From Streptomyces sp. NBC_01224 (GTDB lineage: Bacteria; Actinomycetota; Actinomycetes; Streptomycetales; Streptomycetaceae): a stretch of DNA of 64,000 bases. A program made the position numbers and the translations under genes. Below the pieces are notes generated by a model that had not been told where the DNA came from, made no database searches, and was given only the letters and a program-made list of their open reading frames with translations. Positions 24,793 through 32,060 of the stretch are shown one piece after another (position 1 is the first letter of the stretch; the number at the start of each line of letters is the position of its first letter). The stretch lies in the NCBI RefSeq assembly GCF_036002945.1, contig NZ_CP108529.1, positions 3,224,001 through 3,288,000 of the forward strand, read 5' to 3'.

Positions 24793-25815
24793 ATGCGCTC
24801 TGCCCGCACACTGTTCGCTTCGGCCGCTGTCACAGCGGTCCTTGCCATTACCGGTCCCTCCGCCTACGCCATGGCCACGGCCGCGGATTCGGGACACCAC
24901 AAGGGATCCTCGTCCTCGCGCAGCGACGAGAACGGAAAGTCCGGCTCCGACGAAGGTGGCCGTGGCGGCGACGAAGGTGGCCGCGGCGGCGACGAAGGTG
25001 GCCGCGGCGGCGACGAAGGTGGCCGCGGCGGCGACGAGGGCGGCCGCGGCGGCGACGAGGGCGGCCGCGGCGGCGACGAAGGTGGCCGTGGCGGCGACGA
25101 CGAGGGCGGCCGCGGCGGCGACGAAGGCGGCCGCGGCGGCGACGAAGGCGGCCGCGGCGGCGACAAGGGCAAGCCCAGCGGTGGCGTTCAGGCCGGCGGC
25201 GGCTTCATGGCCCGGGTCATCACCGACGACGAAGGCGGCCGCGGCGGCGACGAAGGCGGTCGCGGCGGCGACGACGAGGGTGGCCGCGGCGGCGACGAAG
25301 GCGGTCGCGGCGGCGACGAAGGCGGTCGCGGCGGCGACAAGGGTGGCCGCGGCGGCGACGAAGGCGGTCGCGGCGGCGACGAAGGCGGTCGCGGCGGCGA
25401 CAAGGGTGGCCGCGGCGGCGACAAGGGCAAGCCCAGCGGTGGCGTTCAGGCCGGCGGCGGCTTCATGGCCCGGGTCATCACCGACGACGAAGGCGGTCGC
25501 GGCGGCGACGACGAGGGTGGCCGTGGCGGCGACGAAGGCGGCCGCGGCGGCGACGAAGGCGGCCGCGGCGGCGACGAAGGTGGCCGCGGCGGCGACGAAG
25601 GCGGTCGCGGCGGCGACAAGGGTGGCCGCGGCGGCGAGGAAGGCGGTCGCGGCGGCAACAAGGGCAAGCCCAGCGGTGGCGTCAACGCCGGTGGCGGCGG
25701 GATGGCTACGACCAGCAGCAGCCTGGCCGCCGGCTCGGCGCTGCTGATCGGTGGCATCGGCTTCGGCGCGTACAAGCTGCGCCGTCGCCAGTCGTCGGGC
25801 GGTGCGATCGCCTGA
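24793..25815 (+). CDS. Secreted EGGRGGD-repeat protein with membrane-anchor C-terminus
   Basis: A 340-residue protein. A signal peptide (MRSARTLFASAAVTAVLAIT, cleavage about residue 26) leads to three blocks of EGGRGGD heptads. These are separated by two copies of a spacer (GKPSGGVQAGGGFMARVITD); a third variant (GKPSGGVNAGGGGM) opens the C-terminus. A hydrophobic helix (SLAAGSALLIGGIGFGAYKL) and an Arg cluster (RRRQ) end it, the layout of a sortase substrate but without LPxTG. GGAAGGA precedes the ATG. The class F sortase gene follows, so I infer it anchors this protein, perhaps at the PSGGVNAGGGG motif. The highly charged repeats resist confident fold prediction. Confidence 0.82.
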   Translation: MRSARTLFASAAVTAVLAITGPSAYAMATAADSGHHKGSSSSRSDENGKSGSDEGGRGGDEGGRGGDEGGRGGDEGGRGGDEGGRGGDEGGRGGDEGGRGGDDEGGRGGDEGGRGGDEGGRGGDKGKPSGGVQAGGGFMARVITDDEGGRGGDEGGRGGDDEGGRGGDEGGRGGDEGGRGGDKGGRGGDEGGRGGDEGGRGGDKGGRGGDKGKPSGGVQAGGGFMARVITDDEGGRGGDDEGGRGGDEGGRGGDEGGRGGDEGGRGGDEGGRGGDKGGRGGEEGGRGGNKGKPSGGVNAGGGGMATTSSSLAAGSALLIGGIGFGAYKLRRRQSSGGAIA

Positions 25816-25847
25816 CCGGGCCCAACGGCTGACCGGTCGTTTCGTTT

Positions 25848-25883
25848 GTCGCGGCCGCCGTCCCTCGGGGCGGCGGCCGCGAC
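25848..25883. terminator. Hairpin between the repeat protein and sortase genes
   Basis: A perfect 13-bp inverted repeat (25848-25860 with 25871-25883). It lies 32 bases after the repeat-protein stop and 82 bases before the sortase ATG, so it probably reduces or blocks read-through between them. Confidence 0.75.
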
Positions 25884-25965
25884 GGCTTCGATTGCACACC
25901 CCACCCCACCCCCGCACCCCTCCCTCTCCCCTCTCCAACACCGCACAACCGAAAGGCACGTTCCC

Positions 25966-26688
25966 ATGGCCGCCCCGCAGTCTCCCGGCTCCATCCCCAC
26001 CCGGACTGCCCCCGGAACCACACTGGGCCGCGCCTTGATGTGGCCCGCCGTGGCAGCCGGGGTCGGCATGCTCATGATCTACAACTCCATCGACACCTCG
26101 ATCGACGACAAGCCGCCGGCCCCACCCGCCGCCGTCGCGCCCGCAGCCGCACCCGAGGTTCTCGGCTCCCATGCCGCACCCCGACCCGTCACCCCGTCGG
26201 CGCCCGCCGTCGGTCCGGCGATGTCGCGTTCCGTCCCGACGCGGCTGCAGATTCCGTCCCTCGCCGTCAAGGCACCGTTCACCGCCCTGTCCATCGGCGC
26301 CGACGGTCGGCTGAACCCGCCGCCCCCGAACGACAGCAACTTGGTGGGCTGGTTCAACGGCGGTGTCACCCCTGGCGAGCGTGGTGCCGCGATCGTGGCG
26401 GGCCATGTCGACACGACGACCGGTCCGGCCGTGTTCCTGCAGCTCCAGTTCCTCAAGCCGGGTTCCACGGTCGACATCACCCGCGCCGACGGCTCGGTCG
26501 CCACATTCAAGGTCGACTCCGTCGAGACGTTCAGCAAGGCGAAGTTCCCGGACAAGCGCGTCTACTCGGACACCCCGTCCGCGCAGCTGCGCCTGATCAC
26601 TTGCGGCGGCCCGTACAACAGGAAGGCCAAGCACTACGAGGACAACGTGGTGGCCTTCGCCCACCTCGAATCCTCCAAGAATGGCTGA
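25966..26688 (+). CDS. Class F sortase
   Basis: A 240-residue membrane-anchored transpeptidase. An N-terminal membrane segment (about 25-45, WPAVAAGVGMLMIYNS) and a Pro/Ala-rich linker precede the sortase barrel (about 85-235). The catalytic His is in VAGHVDTT, the Cys in LRLITCGG, and the Arg in NRKAKHYEDNVV. Sortases link surface proteins to the cell wall. The absence of an LPxTG protein beside it and the adjacent secreted repeat protein suggest that protein as substrate. A terminator follows at 26747-26777. Confidence 0.9.
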   Translation: MAAPQSPGSIPTRTAPGTTLGRALMWPAVAAGVGMLMIYNSIDTSIDDKPPAPPAAVAPAAAPEVLGSHAAPRPVTPSAPAVGPAMSRSVPTRLQIPSLAVKAPFTALSIGADGRLNPPPPNDSNLVGWFNGGVTPGERGAAIVAGHVDTTTGPAVFLQLQFLKPGSTVDITRADGSVATFKVDSVETFSKAKFPDKRVYSDTPSAQLRLITCGGPYNRKAKHYEDNVVAFAHLESSKNG

Positions 26689-26746
26689 CGGCCGATCGGC
26701 GGCCGACGCCGACATACAACCATCCGCCGGGCCGGGAGGTCGTACC

Positions 26747-26777
26747 GGGCGGCACGGAACCTGAGTTCCTGCCGCCC
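26747..26777 (+). terminator. Terminator of the sortase gene
   Basis: A 13-bp stem (26747-26760 with 26765-26777) with one bulged base and a CTGA loop, 58 bases after the sortase stop, followed by the T-rich CTTGCCTTCT. Confidence 0.72.
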
Positions 26778-27188
26778 CGACTTGCCTTCTGAGCAACGGA
26801 GTTAAGCAACGTGCCCGTTCTCTCCCACCGCCGATGACGTCCGCCGAGAGGTCCGACGAGGTCTGCCCGGACAGGGGCAGGCCATCCACCGGCCCGGCAA
26901 CCTCCTGCGATACGTGCTCCGCGAACCGAGGCCGATGACACCGCCCACCCCGCCGACACCGCCCGCCCCGCCGTCCCGCCTGTGGCTGATGCGGGAGTGC
27001 GCCGAACCCCACGTACAGCCGCAGCTCTTCACTCCTGTGGGAGCGGAGGAGTTCTGCGGTTCGTGCCAAAATGCGGCACCGCAGCGGGAATCGGCGACTG
27101 CGGCCACTGTGTGTGGTGCGGCGGCCGTGCGCGCGGGGATGCCGGGCCGACTCGCCCGCCCACGCCGCTGAACGGACAGGCTCTGGAG
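26778..27188. other. Non-coding stretch in the island
   Basis: About 410 bases with no convincing gene, promoter or repeat. The open frames here lack ribosome-binding sites and have no recognisable motifs. It separates the sortase terminator from the response-regulator fragment. Confidence 0.35.
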
Positions 27189-27300
27189 CCGTCCCTTCTC
27201 ACGGGCGATCCGGACCGCCTCCGCCCGATTGCCGGCCGCCATCTTCCGGATCGCCATGGCGAGGTGGTTGCGGACCGTCTCCTGCGAGAGGCGGAGCGTA
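27189..27300 (-). pseudogene. Truncated LuxR-type HTH end of a response regulator
   Basis: Minus-strand translation gives LSQETVRNHLAMAIRKMAAG followed by NRAEAVRIAREKGRL. This aligns closely with the C-terminal recognition-helix region of the intact response regulator at 28387-28998 (LSQGTVRNYLSMAIQKMAAR...). Homology stops abruptly upstream near 27300, so the receiver domain and most of the HTH are absent. It is probably the remnant of a duplicated DesR-type gene. Confidence 0.72.
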
Positions 27301-27395
27301 CGGCGAAGCGATGCCCGGGGCTTCTCGTGGCGTCACGTCGTGTTCGACCTGATCCGCACCGGCCGGCCGGTGGCGTCAAGCCCGTCCGGGGAGCT

Positions 27396-27839
27396 TCACT
27401 TCACCTTGTACTGACACATCTTGTCGGATTTGCCGCCCTGGTTGTCCGCGACCTTCTTCCCATCGACGGTGATGACGCAGGCCGCCGCGTGGAGCATGCC
27501 GTCGGGGCCGGATACGGAGCCGGGGACGACGGACACCGAAAGGCCGACCCTCTTCTCGGCGTCGGTCGTCAAGGTGATGGTCGACGTCTTCTTCCAGGGC
27601 AGCGTCACCTTCTCCATCTTGTTGGTGTCGAGGTTGTAGTAGACCTGCGACGTGCCCGTACCAAGGACTTCGAGGGTGACCTCGTGCTTGCTCTCGCCAC
27701 TGCCGGCGTCCGGCTGCGGCTTCCCGCTCGCGTTCGCGTTCGCGGACTTGCCGACGGTCGCCGGGCTGTCGTCGCTGCCGCATCCCGTCAGCAGAGTCAT
27801 GGCCAGGACCAGAGCCGTTCCAATGATGATCTTGCGCAT
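27396..27839 (-). CDS. MmpS-like lipoprotein
   Basis: A 147-residue lipoprotein. The signal peptide MRKIIIGTALVLAMTLLTGC has lipobox LLTGC with Cys20. The mature part has a single beta-sandwich domain (HEVTLEVLGTGTSQVYYNLD, LPWKKTSTI, CVITVDGKKVADN) resembling the MmpS/transport-accessory family. The conserved Cys pair (AAACVITV, KMCQYK) may form a disulfide. GGGGGGAAG precedes the ATG. Mycobacterial MmpS proteins partner MmpL exporters, but no MmpL gene is nearby. Role unknown. Confidence 0.78.
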   Translation of the reverse strand: MRKIIIGTALVLAMTLLTGCGSDDSPATVGKSANANASGKPQPDAGSGESKHEVTLEVLGTGTSQVYYNLDTNKMEKVTLPWKKTSTITLTTDAEKRVGLSVSVVPGSVSGPDGMLHAAACVITVDGKKVADNQGGKSDKMCQYKVK

Positions 27840-28187
27840 GCTTCCCCCCAGTGAACGAGTAAGTGATCTTAACTCTGGGCCGCGTATGCGCATCGGATGC
27901 AGTCGGCTCCGGTACCCGGACACGCCGGAAACGTGCCGTAGTCCGGTAGCTGGCTGAAGTTCCCCGTCTGGTCGGCGCGGTGCCGGCCGGGCAGGACGGC
28001 TGATGGACAAAAGCCCGCCGCCGCATCGTCGTCGAACCGCTGACCAAAACCCGTTGCCACCCGATCGACGAAGGAACCGGCGAACCCGCCATCCCGGCCG
28101 AACCCACCGCATGGTCTGCAAACGGATCGGCGAGTGGCCACCGGCACACCATTTCGGAATACGTGACTCGAACGTAAGCGAGGTGTC
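27840..28187. other. Non-coding stretch upstream of the lipoprotein gene
   Basis: About 350 bases that should contain the lipoprotein promoter (AT-rich segment near 27850-27875). No coding frame with a plausible ribosome-binding site is visible. Confidence 0.35.
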
Positions 28188-28290
28188 GTGCAAGGACGAC
28201 CAGCCCTGGTCCTGGTGCACAGCCCTCTCGTGGGCGCCTTGACCTGGCAGCCCGTCGCAAGAGTGCTCCTACGTCCGGGACGAGCACCGT
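28188..28290 (+). pseudogene. N-terminal fragment of an alpha/beta hydrolase
   Basis: Plus-strand frame from GTG at 28188: VQGRPALVLVHSPLVGALTW followed by QPVARVLL. This is the first strand, oxyanion-loop-like HSPLVG and helix A of alpha/beta hydrolases. After about 35 residues the similarity ends and no catalytic Ser motif follows. It is probably the leftover of a gene removed by deletion next to the response-regulator operon. Confidence 0.5.
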
Positions 28291-28386
28291 TCCGTCGCAG
28301 GTGGTGTCCTTCCCGTAGCCGGGGGAACGGAGCGGGGTCCGGTCGCGGCGACAACAGCGGCCGGGCCCCGGCCTGCTGCTACGGCT

Positions 28387-28998
28387 CTACAGCCAGCCTT
28401 TCTCGCGGGCGATGCGGACCGCCTCGGCCCGGTTGCGGGCCGCCATCTTCTGGATCGCCATGGAGAGGTAGTTGCGGACCGTCCCCTGCGAGAGGTGGAG
28501 CGTGGCCGCGATCTCCGCGTTGGTGGAGCCGTCCGCCGCCGTGCGCAGCACATCGCGTTCGCGGTCGGTGAGCGGGCTCGCTCCGTCGGCGAGTGCGGCC
28601 GCCGCGAGCGTGGGATCGATGACCCGCTCCCCCGCCAGCACCTTCCGTACCGCCGAGGCCAGTTGGGAGGCGGGGGCGTCCTTCACCAGGAAGGCGTCGG
28701 CGCCCGACTCCATGGCCCGGCGCAGATAGCCGGGGCGGCCGAAGGTGGTGACGACGACGACCTTCACGGCCGGGAGTTCGCGCCGCAGGGCCGCCGCCGC
28801 GTCGATACCGGTCATGCCCGGCATCTCGATGTCCAGGAGCGCCACATCGATGCGGTGCTCGTGGGCCGCGGCCAGCACCTCGTCGCCACGGGCGACCTGG
28901 GCCACCACCTCGATGTCGGGTTCCAGGCCGAGGAGTGCCGCGAGGGCCTCGCGCACCATGGACTGGTCCTCGGCGAGGAGGAGTCTGATCATGCTCAT
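28387..28998 (-). CDS. DesR/NarL-family response regulator
   Basis: A 203-residue two-component regulator. The receiver domain has acidic pocket Glu10/Asp11, phospho-acceptor Asp56 in ALLDIEMPG, Thr in VVTTFGR and Lys in FLVKDAP. The LuxR-type HTH (about 138-198) includes LTDRERDVLRTAADGSTNAE and LSQGTVRNYLSMAIQK. Its ATG overlaps the histidine kinase stop by 4 bp. It is the last gene of an ABC-kinase-regulator operon and probably binds the palindromes upstream of the ABC gene at 31902-31929. Confidence 0.93.
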   Translation of the reverse strand: MSMIRLLLAEDQSMVREALAALLGLEPDIEVVAQVARGDEVLAAAHEHRIDVALLDIEMPGMTGIDAAAALRRELPAVKVVVVTTFGRPGYLRRAMESGADAFLVKDAPASQLASAVRKVLAGERVIDPTLAAAALADGASPLTDRERDVLRTAADGSTNAEIAATLHLSQGTVRNYLSMAIQKMAARNRAEAVRIAREKGWL

Positions 28999-30173
28999 TC
29001 CGTGGATCCTAGGCCGGAACCGAGCGGAACACTCAGGGTCAGGGTGAAGCCTTTACCGGAACCGGAGTTACCGGCCCGGGTGGTCAGCGTGCCGTCGACC
29101 GTGGCGAGGCGTTCGGTGATGCCGGTGAGGCCGTTGCCCGGTTTCGTACCCGTGGCTCCGACGCCGTCGTCCGCGACGGTGAGTTCGAGGACCCTGCCGT
29201 CGAGGGTCTGGCGCGGGGTGAGGGTGACGGTGCAGTGCCGGGCGCCGCTGTGGCGTACGACATTGGTGACGGCTTCGCGCAGCGCCCAGGCGAGCACCTC
29301 TTCCGGCTTCTCGGGGAGGCCGTCGGGGGCCTCGGCCGGGACGTCGGCGGTGATGCCCGCGGCGGCGAGTGCGGTACGGGCTCCGGCCAGTTCGCCGGGG
29401 AGGGTCGGCCTGCGGTAGCCGGTGACGGCGCTGCGTACGTCGACCAGGGCCTGGCGGCTGACCTGTTCGATGTCCGCGACCTGGGCGGCCGCCTGCTCCG
29501 GGTGGTCGGGGAGCATCCTCCCGGCCAGTTCGCTCTTGAGCGTGATGAGCGAGAGCGAGTGGCCGAGCAGGTCGTGCAGATCGCGGGCGAGCCTGAGCCG
29601 CTCCTCGTTGGCGGCGAGCTGGGCGACGGTCGCGCGGGCCTCGCGCAGCTGGATCGTCGTACGGATCAGCTGCCGTACCCCGGTCATCGCGAACCCGCCG
29701 AGCAGCGCCGGGAAGACCAGCGCGGTGATGATCTCGCGGGGGTGGTCGCCGGTCAGCCCGACGCCGACCAGTGCGGCGACGACCACGGGGATCAGCCAAC
29801 GGGCGGTCCTCAGCGGCATGGTGGCGCCGACGGAAACCGCCACGTACACGAAGAGGACCAGCCACGCGGCGCCGAGCGTCAGGGAGAGGACGACGGCGAG
29901 GGCGCCGAGGAAGGCGATCGTCGTGTGGACGGCGCGCCGGTCCAGGGCCTTCGACGTATGGCGGAAGACCAGGACCAGATAGGCCCCGACGAAGACCAGC
30001 AGACCGAGTGCGCCCAGCGCGGTCGCCCACGGGGTGTGGTCGCCGTCGGCCAGATCCTTGACCGGGGCGCTCATGAAGGCGAGCCAGATGCCGATCCAGA
30101 ACAGCTTGATCCACACCTGTCGACGGCCCGTCGCCGCGAACCCGATGCCTACGGACGTCTCCTCGTCGTTCAC
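28995..30173 (-). CDS. DesK-type sensor histidine kinase
   Basis: A 392-residue kinase. About five membrane segments (residues 15-170, e.g. ALGALGLLVFVGAYLVLVF and TIAFLGALAVVLSLTLGAAW) precede a HisKA_3 domain whose phospho-acceptor His lies in RDLHDLLGHSLSLI. The HATPase_c domain shows EAVTNVVRHSGA (N box), VADDGVGA (G1) and GNGLTGI (G2). The GTG start overlaps the permease stop in GTGA. DesK-like kinases sense membrane state or a membrane-active compound. It partners the regulator at 28387-28998. Confidence 0.92.
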   Translation of the reverse strand: MNDEETSVGIGFAATGRRQVWIKLFWIGIWLAFMSAPVKDLADGDHTPWATALGALGLLVFVGAYLVLVFRHTSKALDRRAVHTTIAFLGALAVVLSLTLGAAWLVLFVYVAVSVGATMPLRTARWLIPVVVAALVGVGLTGDHPREIITALVFPALLGGFAMTGVRQLIRTTIQLREARATVAQLAANEERLRLARDLHDLLGHSLSLITLKSELAGRMLPDHPEQAAAQVADIEQVSRQALVDVRSAVTGYRRPTLPGELAGARTALAAAGITADVPAEAPDGLPEKPEEVLAWALREAVTNVVRHSGARHCTVTLTPRQTLDGRVLELTVADDGVGATGTKPGNGLTGITERLATVDGTLTTRAGNSGSGKGFTLTLSVPLGSGLGSTE

Positions 30174-30910
30174 GCCTTCAGGGTGTCCTTCCGGTAGAGC
30201 CAGGCCGCGCCGCCCGCGAAGACCAGGAAGTAGGCGCAGAGAATGGCGACGTCCTTGGCATGCGGCGAGCCGCCCATCTCGATCGCCTGACCGAGAGAAG
30301 CGTACGCGTGGGTGGGGAGCCACTCGGAAATGTTCTGCAGCCACTGCGGGAAGGTCGCGCTGGGCATCCACAGACCGCCGAGGATGGAGAGGCCGAAGTA
30401 GATGATCATCGTGATCGGGCGGACCGCGTCACCGCTGGCGATGTAGCCGATGGCGACTCCGAGCGCGGCGAAGACCAGCGAACCGGCCCAGATGACCCCG
30501 GCCAGCGCGAACCACTGCCAGGTGTCCAGCCGTACGTGCTTGACGCCGGCGGCGACCAGGAACACGACCACGATGCAGGGCAGGGTGACCATCGCCGCGC
30601 TGGCGATCTTCGCCAGGACGTAGCCGCGGCTGGGCAGTGCGGTGAGCCGGAGCTGGCGGACCCAGCCCTTCTCGCGCTCCTTGGCGATGCGTTCGCTGTT
30701 GCCCATGAGGACGGCGGTCAGCGCGCCGAAGGAGGCCATCGAGACCATGAAGAAGGCCTGGAGGGTGAGATCGCTGTGCGGGACCGTGTCGGTGGTGTTC
30801 CGGGTGCCGGAGATCAGCAGATAGATCACCGACGGGTAGATGACCGAGAAGAACATGAACTTCTTGTTCCGCAGGGTGCGGGTCACTTCGAGCCTGATCA
30901 GAGTATTCAT
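30170..30910 (-). CDS. ABC-2 type transporter permease
   Basis: A 246-residue membrane protein with six predicted segments and the ABC-2 layout. It begins NTLIRLEVTRTLRNKKFMFF, with coupling-helix-like charged stretches (RIAKEREKGWVRQLRLT). Its ATG overlaps the stop of the ATPase gene by 4 bp. With that ATPase it should form an exporter for a drug, lipid or peptide; the substrate is not evident. Similar permease/kinase arrangements occur in the B. subtilis yvfRSTU cluster. Confidence 0.9.
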   Translation of the reverse strand: MNTLIRLEVTRTLRNKKFMFFSVIYPSVIYLLISGTRNTTDTVPHSDLTLQAFFMVSMASFGALTAVLMGNSERIAKEREKGWVRQLRLTALPSRGYVLAKIASAAMVTLPCIVVVFLVAAGVKHVRLDTWQWFALAGVIWAGSLVFAALGVAIGYIASGDAVRPITMIIYFGLSILGGLWMPSATFPQWLQNISEWLPTHAYASLGQAIEMGGSPHAKDVAILCAYFLVFAGGAAWLYRKDTLKA

Positions 30911-31842
30911 GCGGTCCTGGCCTCCTCGGCCTCGGTGATGGCGACGAAGGCCTGCTCCAGGCCGAGTCCCGCGACTTCGAGCTCGCGCGGGTAGAGGCCG
31001 AGTGCGTAGACGGCGTGGACGGTCGCGTCGGCGTTGTGCGACTGGATACGGACCCGGTTGCCGGAGATGTCGAGCGCGGAGAGGAACGGCAGGGCGCGCA
31101 GGGCCGCATCGTCGACCGGGCCCTCCAGCTCGAAGGAGATCCGGCGGGCGCCGGCCTTCGCCTTGATCTCGGCGGCGCTGCCGTCTGCGAGCAGCCGGCC
31201 CTTGTGGAGGACGAGGACGCGGTCGGCGATCGCGTCGGCCTCTTCGAGGTAGTGGGTGGCGAACAGGACGGTACGGCCCTGCTCGGCCTGCTCCCGCATC
31301 GTGGCCCAGAAGGCCTGGCGGGCGGTGACGTCCATGCCGGTGGTCGGCTCGTCGAGGACGATCAGGTCGTTGGCCCCGGCGGTGGCGAGCGCGAACCGTA
31401 CGCGCTGCTCCTGACCGCCGGAGAGCTTGTTGACCAGGCGGTCGGCGATCTGCGCGATGCCGGCCCGGGACAGCACCTCGCCCACCGGGTAGGGCCTGGG
31501 ATGCAGATCGCAGGCGAGGCGGACCAGTTCCTCGACCGTGACGTCCTCCATCAGACCGCCGCTCTGCAGCATCGCGCCGACGCGGCCCGCGGCGATGGCG
31601 CCCTGCGGGGTCCTGCCGAAGACCTGGACGGAACCGGAGTCGGCGGTGCGCAGGCCGAGCAGCAGGTCCAGGGTGGAGGACTTTCCGGCGCCGTTGGGGC
31701 CGAGGAGCGCGACGGTCTCGCCGGGGTGCAGGTCGAGGGTGAGTCCGTCGACTGCTCGTACCGCTCCGTACGCCTTGCTGACCTGGTCGAAGCGGACCAC
31801 GGCGGTCTTCGCCCCGGTGGCCTCGGTGGCTGTTGTTGTCAT
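30907..31842 (-). CDS. ABC transporter ATP-binding protein
   Basis: A 311-residue exporter-type ATPase. Walker A is GPNGAGKSS, the Q-loop is AMLQSGGLMEDVT, the signature is LSGGQEQRVRFA, Walker B is DLIVLDEPTTGMD and the switch His is in ATHYLEEA. A C-terminal domain (about 215-311) follows. It is the first gene of the operon ATPase-permease-kinase-regulator (31842 to 28387), all junctions overlapping by 4 bp. Candidate operators lie 60-87 bases upstream of its ATG. Confidence 0.93.
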   Translation of the reverse strand: MTTTATEATGAKTAVVRFDQVSKAYGAVRAVDGLTLDLHPGETVALLGPNGAGKSSTLDLLLGLRTADSGSVQVFGRTPQGAIAAGRVGAMLQSGGLMEDVTVEELVRLACDLHPRPYPVGEVLSRAGIAQIADRLVNKLSGGQEQRVRFALATAGANDLIVLDEPTTGMDVTARQAFWATMREQAEQGRTVLFATHYLEEADAIADRVLVLHKGRLLADGSAAEIKAKAGARRISFELEGPVDDAALRALPFLSALDISGNRVRIQSHNADATVHAVYALGLYPRELEVAGLGLEQAFVAITEAEEARTA

Positions 31843-31901
31843 GCGGCCAGCGTGGCGGAGAAGGGGGTACGTCCGGCAGGGTCGCGGGTCGTGGAAACGG
31901 G

Positions 31902-31929
31902 ATGACAGATGTCATGCCGCGCGCATGAC
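31902..31929. promoter_or_regulatory. Candidate operator: two overlapping inverted repeats
   Basis: ATGACAGATGTCAT at 31902-31915 (arms ATGACA/TGTCAT) overlaps GTCATGCCGCGCGCATGAC at 31911-31929 (arms GTCATG/CATGAC). They lie 60-87 bases upstream of the ABC operon. Dyads of this size are typical of DesR/LiaR-type regulator sites, so autoregulation by the operon's own regulator is likely but unproven. Confidence 0.55.
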
Positions 31930-32060
31930 GCCGCTGTCGTGCCGGACGTCCGCGGAACACGACGCCACTGCAGTTCCGTACGCCGCCGAACACGACGCCG
32001 CCCCCGGCCGGGGGTCCGGACGGGGGCGGTTGTGCGGTGCGGTTCGCCGCGGTGGGGCGG

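Noticed and set aside
24949..25662. Tandem 21-bp repeats as a CRISPR array
   Set aside because: The units are contiguous with no unique spacers and lie in frame inside a secreted protein gene.
28003..28242. A 79-codon plus-strand frame before the response regulator operon
   Set aside because: It is rich in Arg/Pro/His without motif. Another frame of the same bases matches an alpha/beta hydrolase N-terminus.
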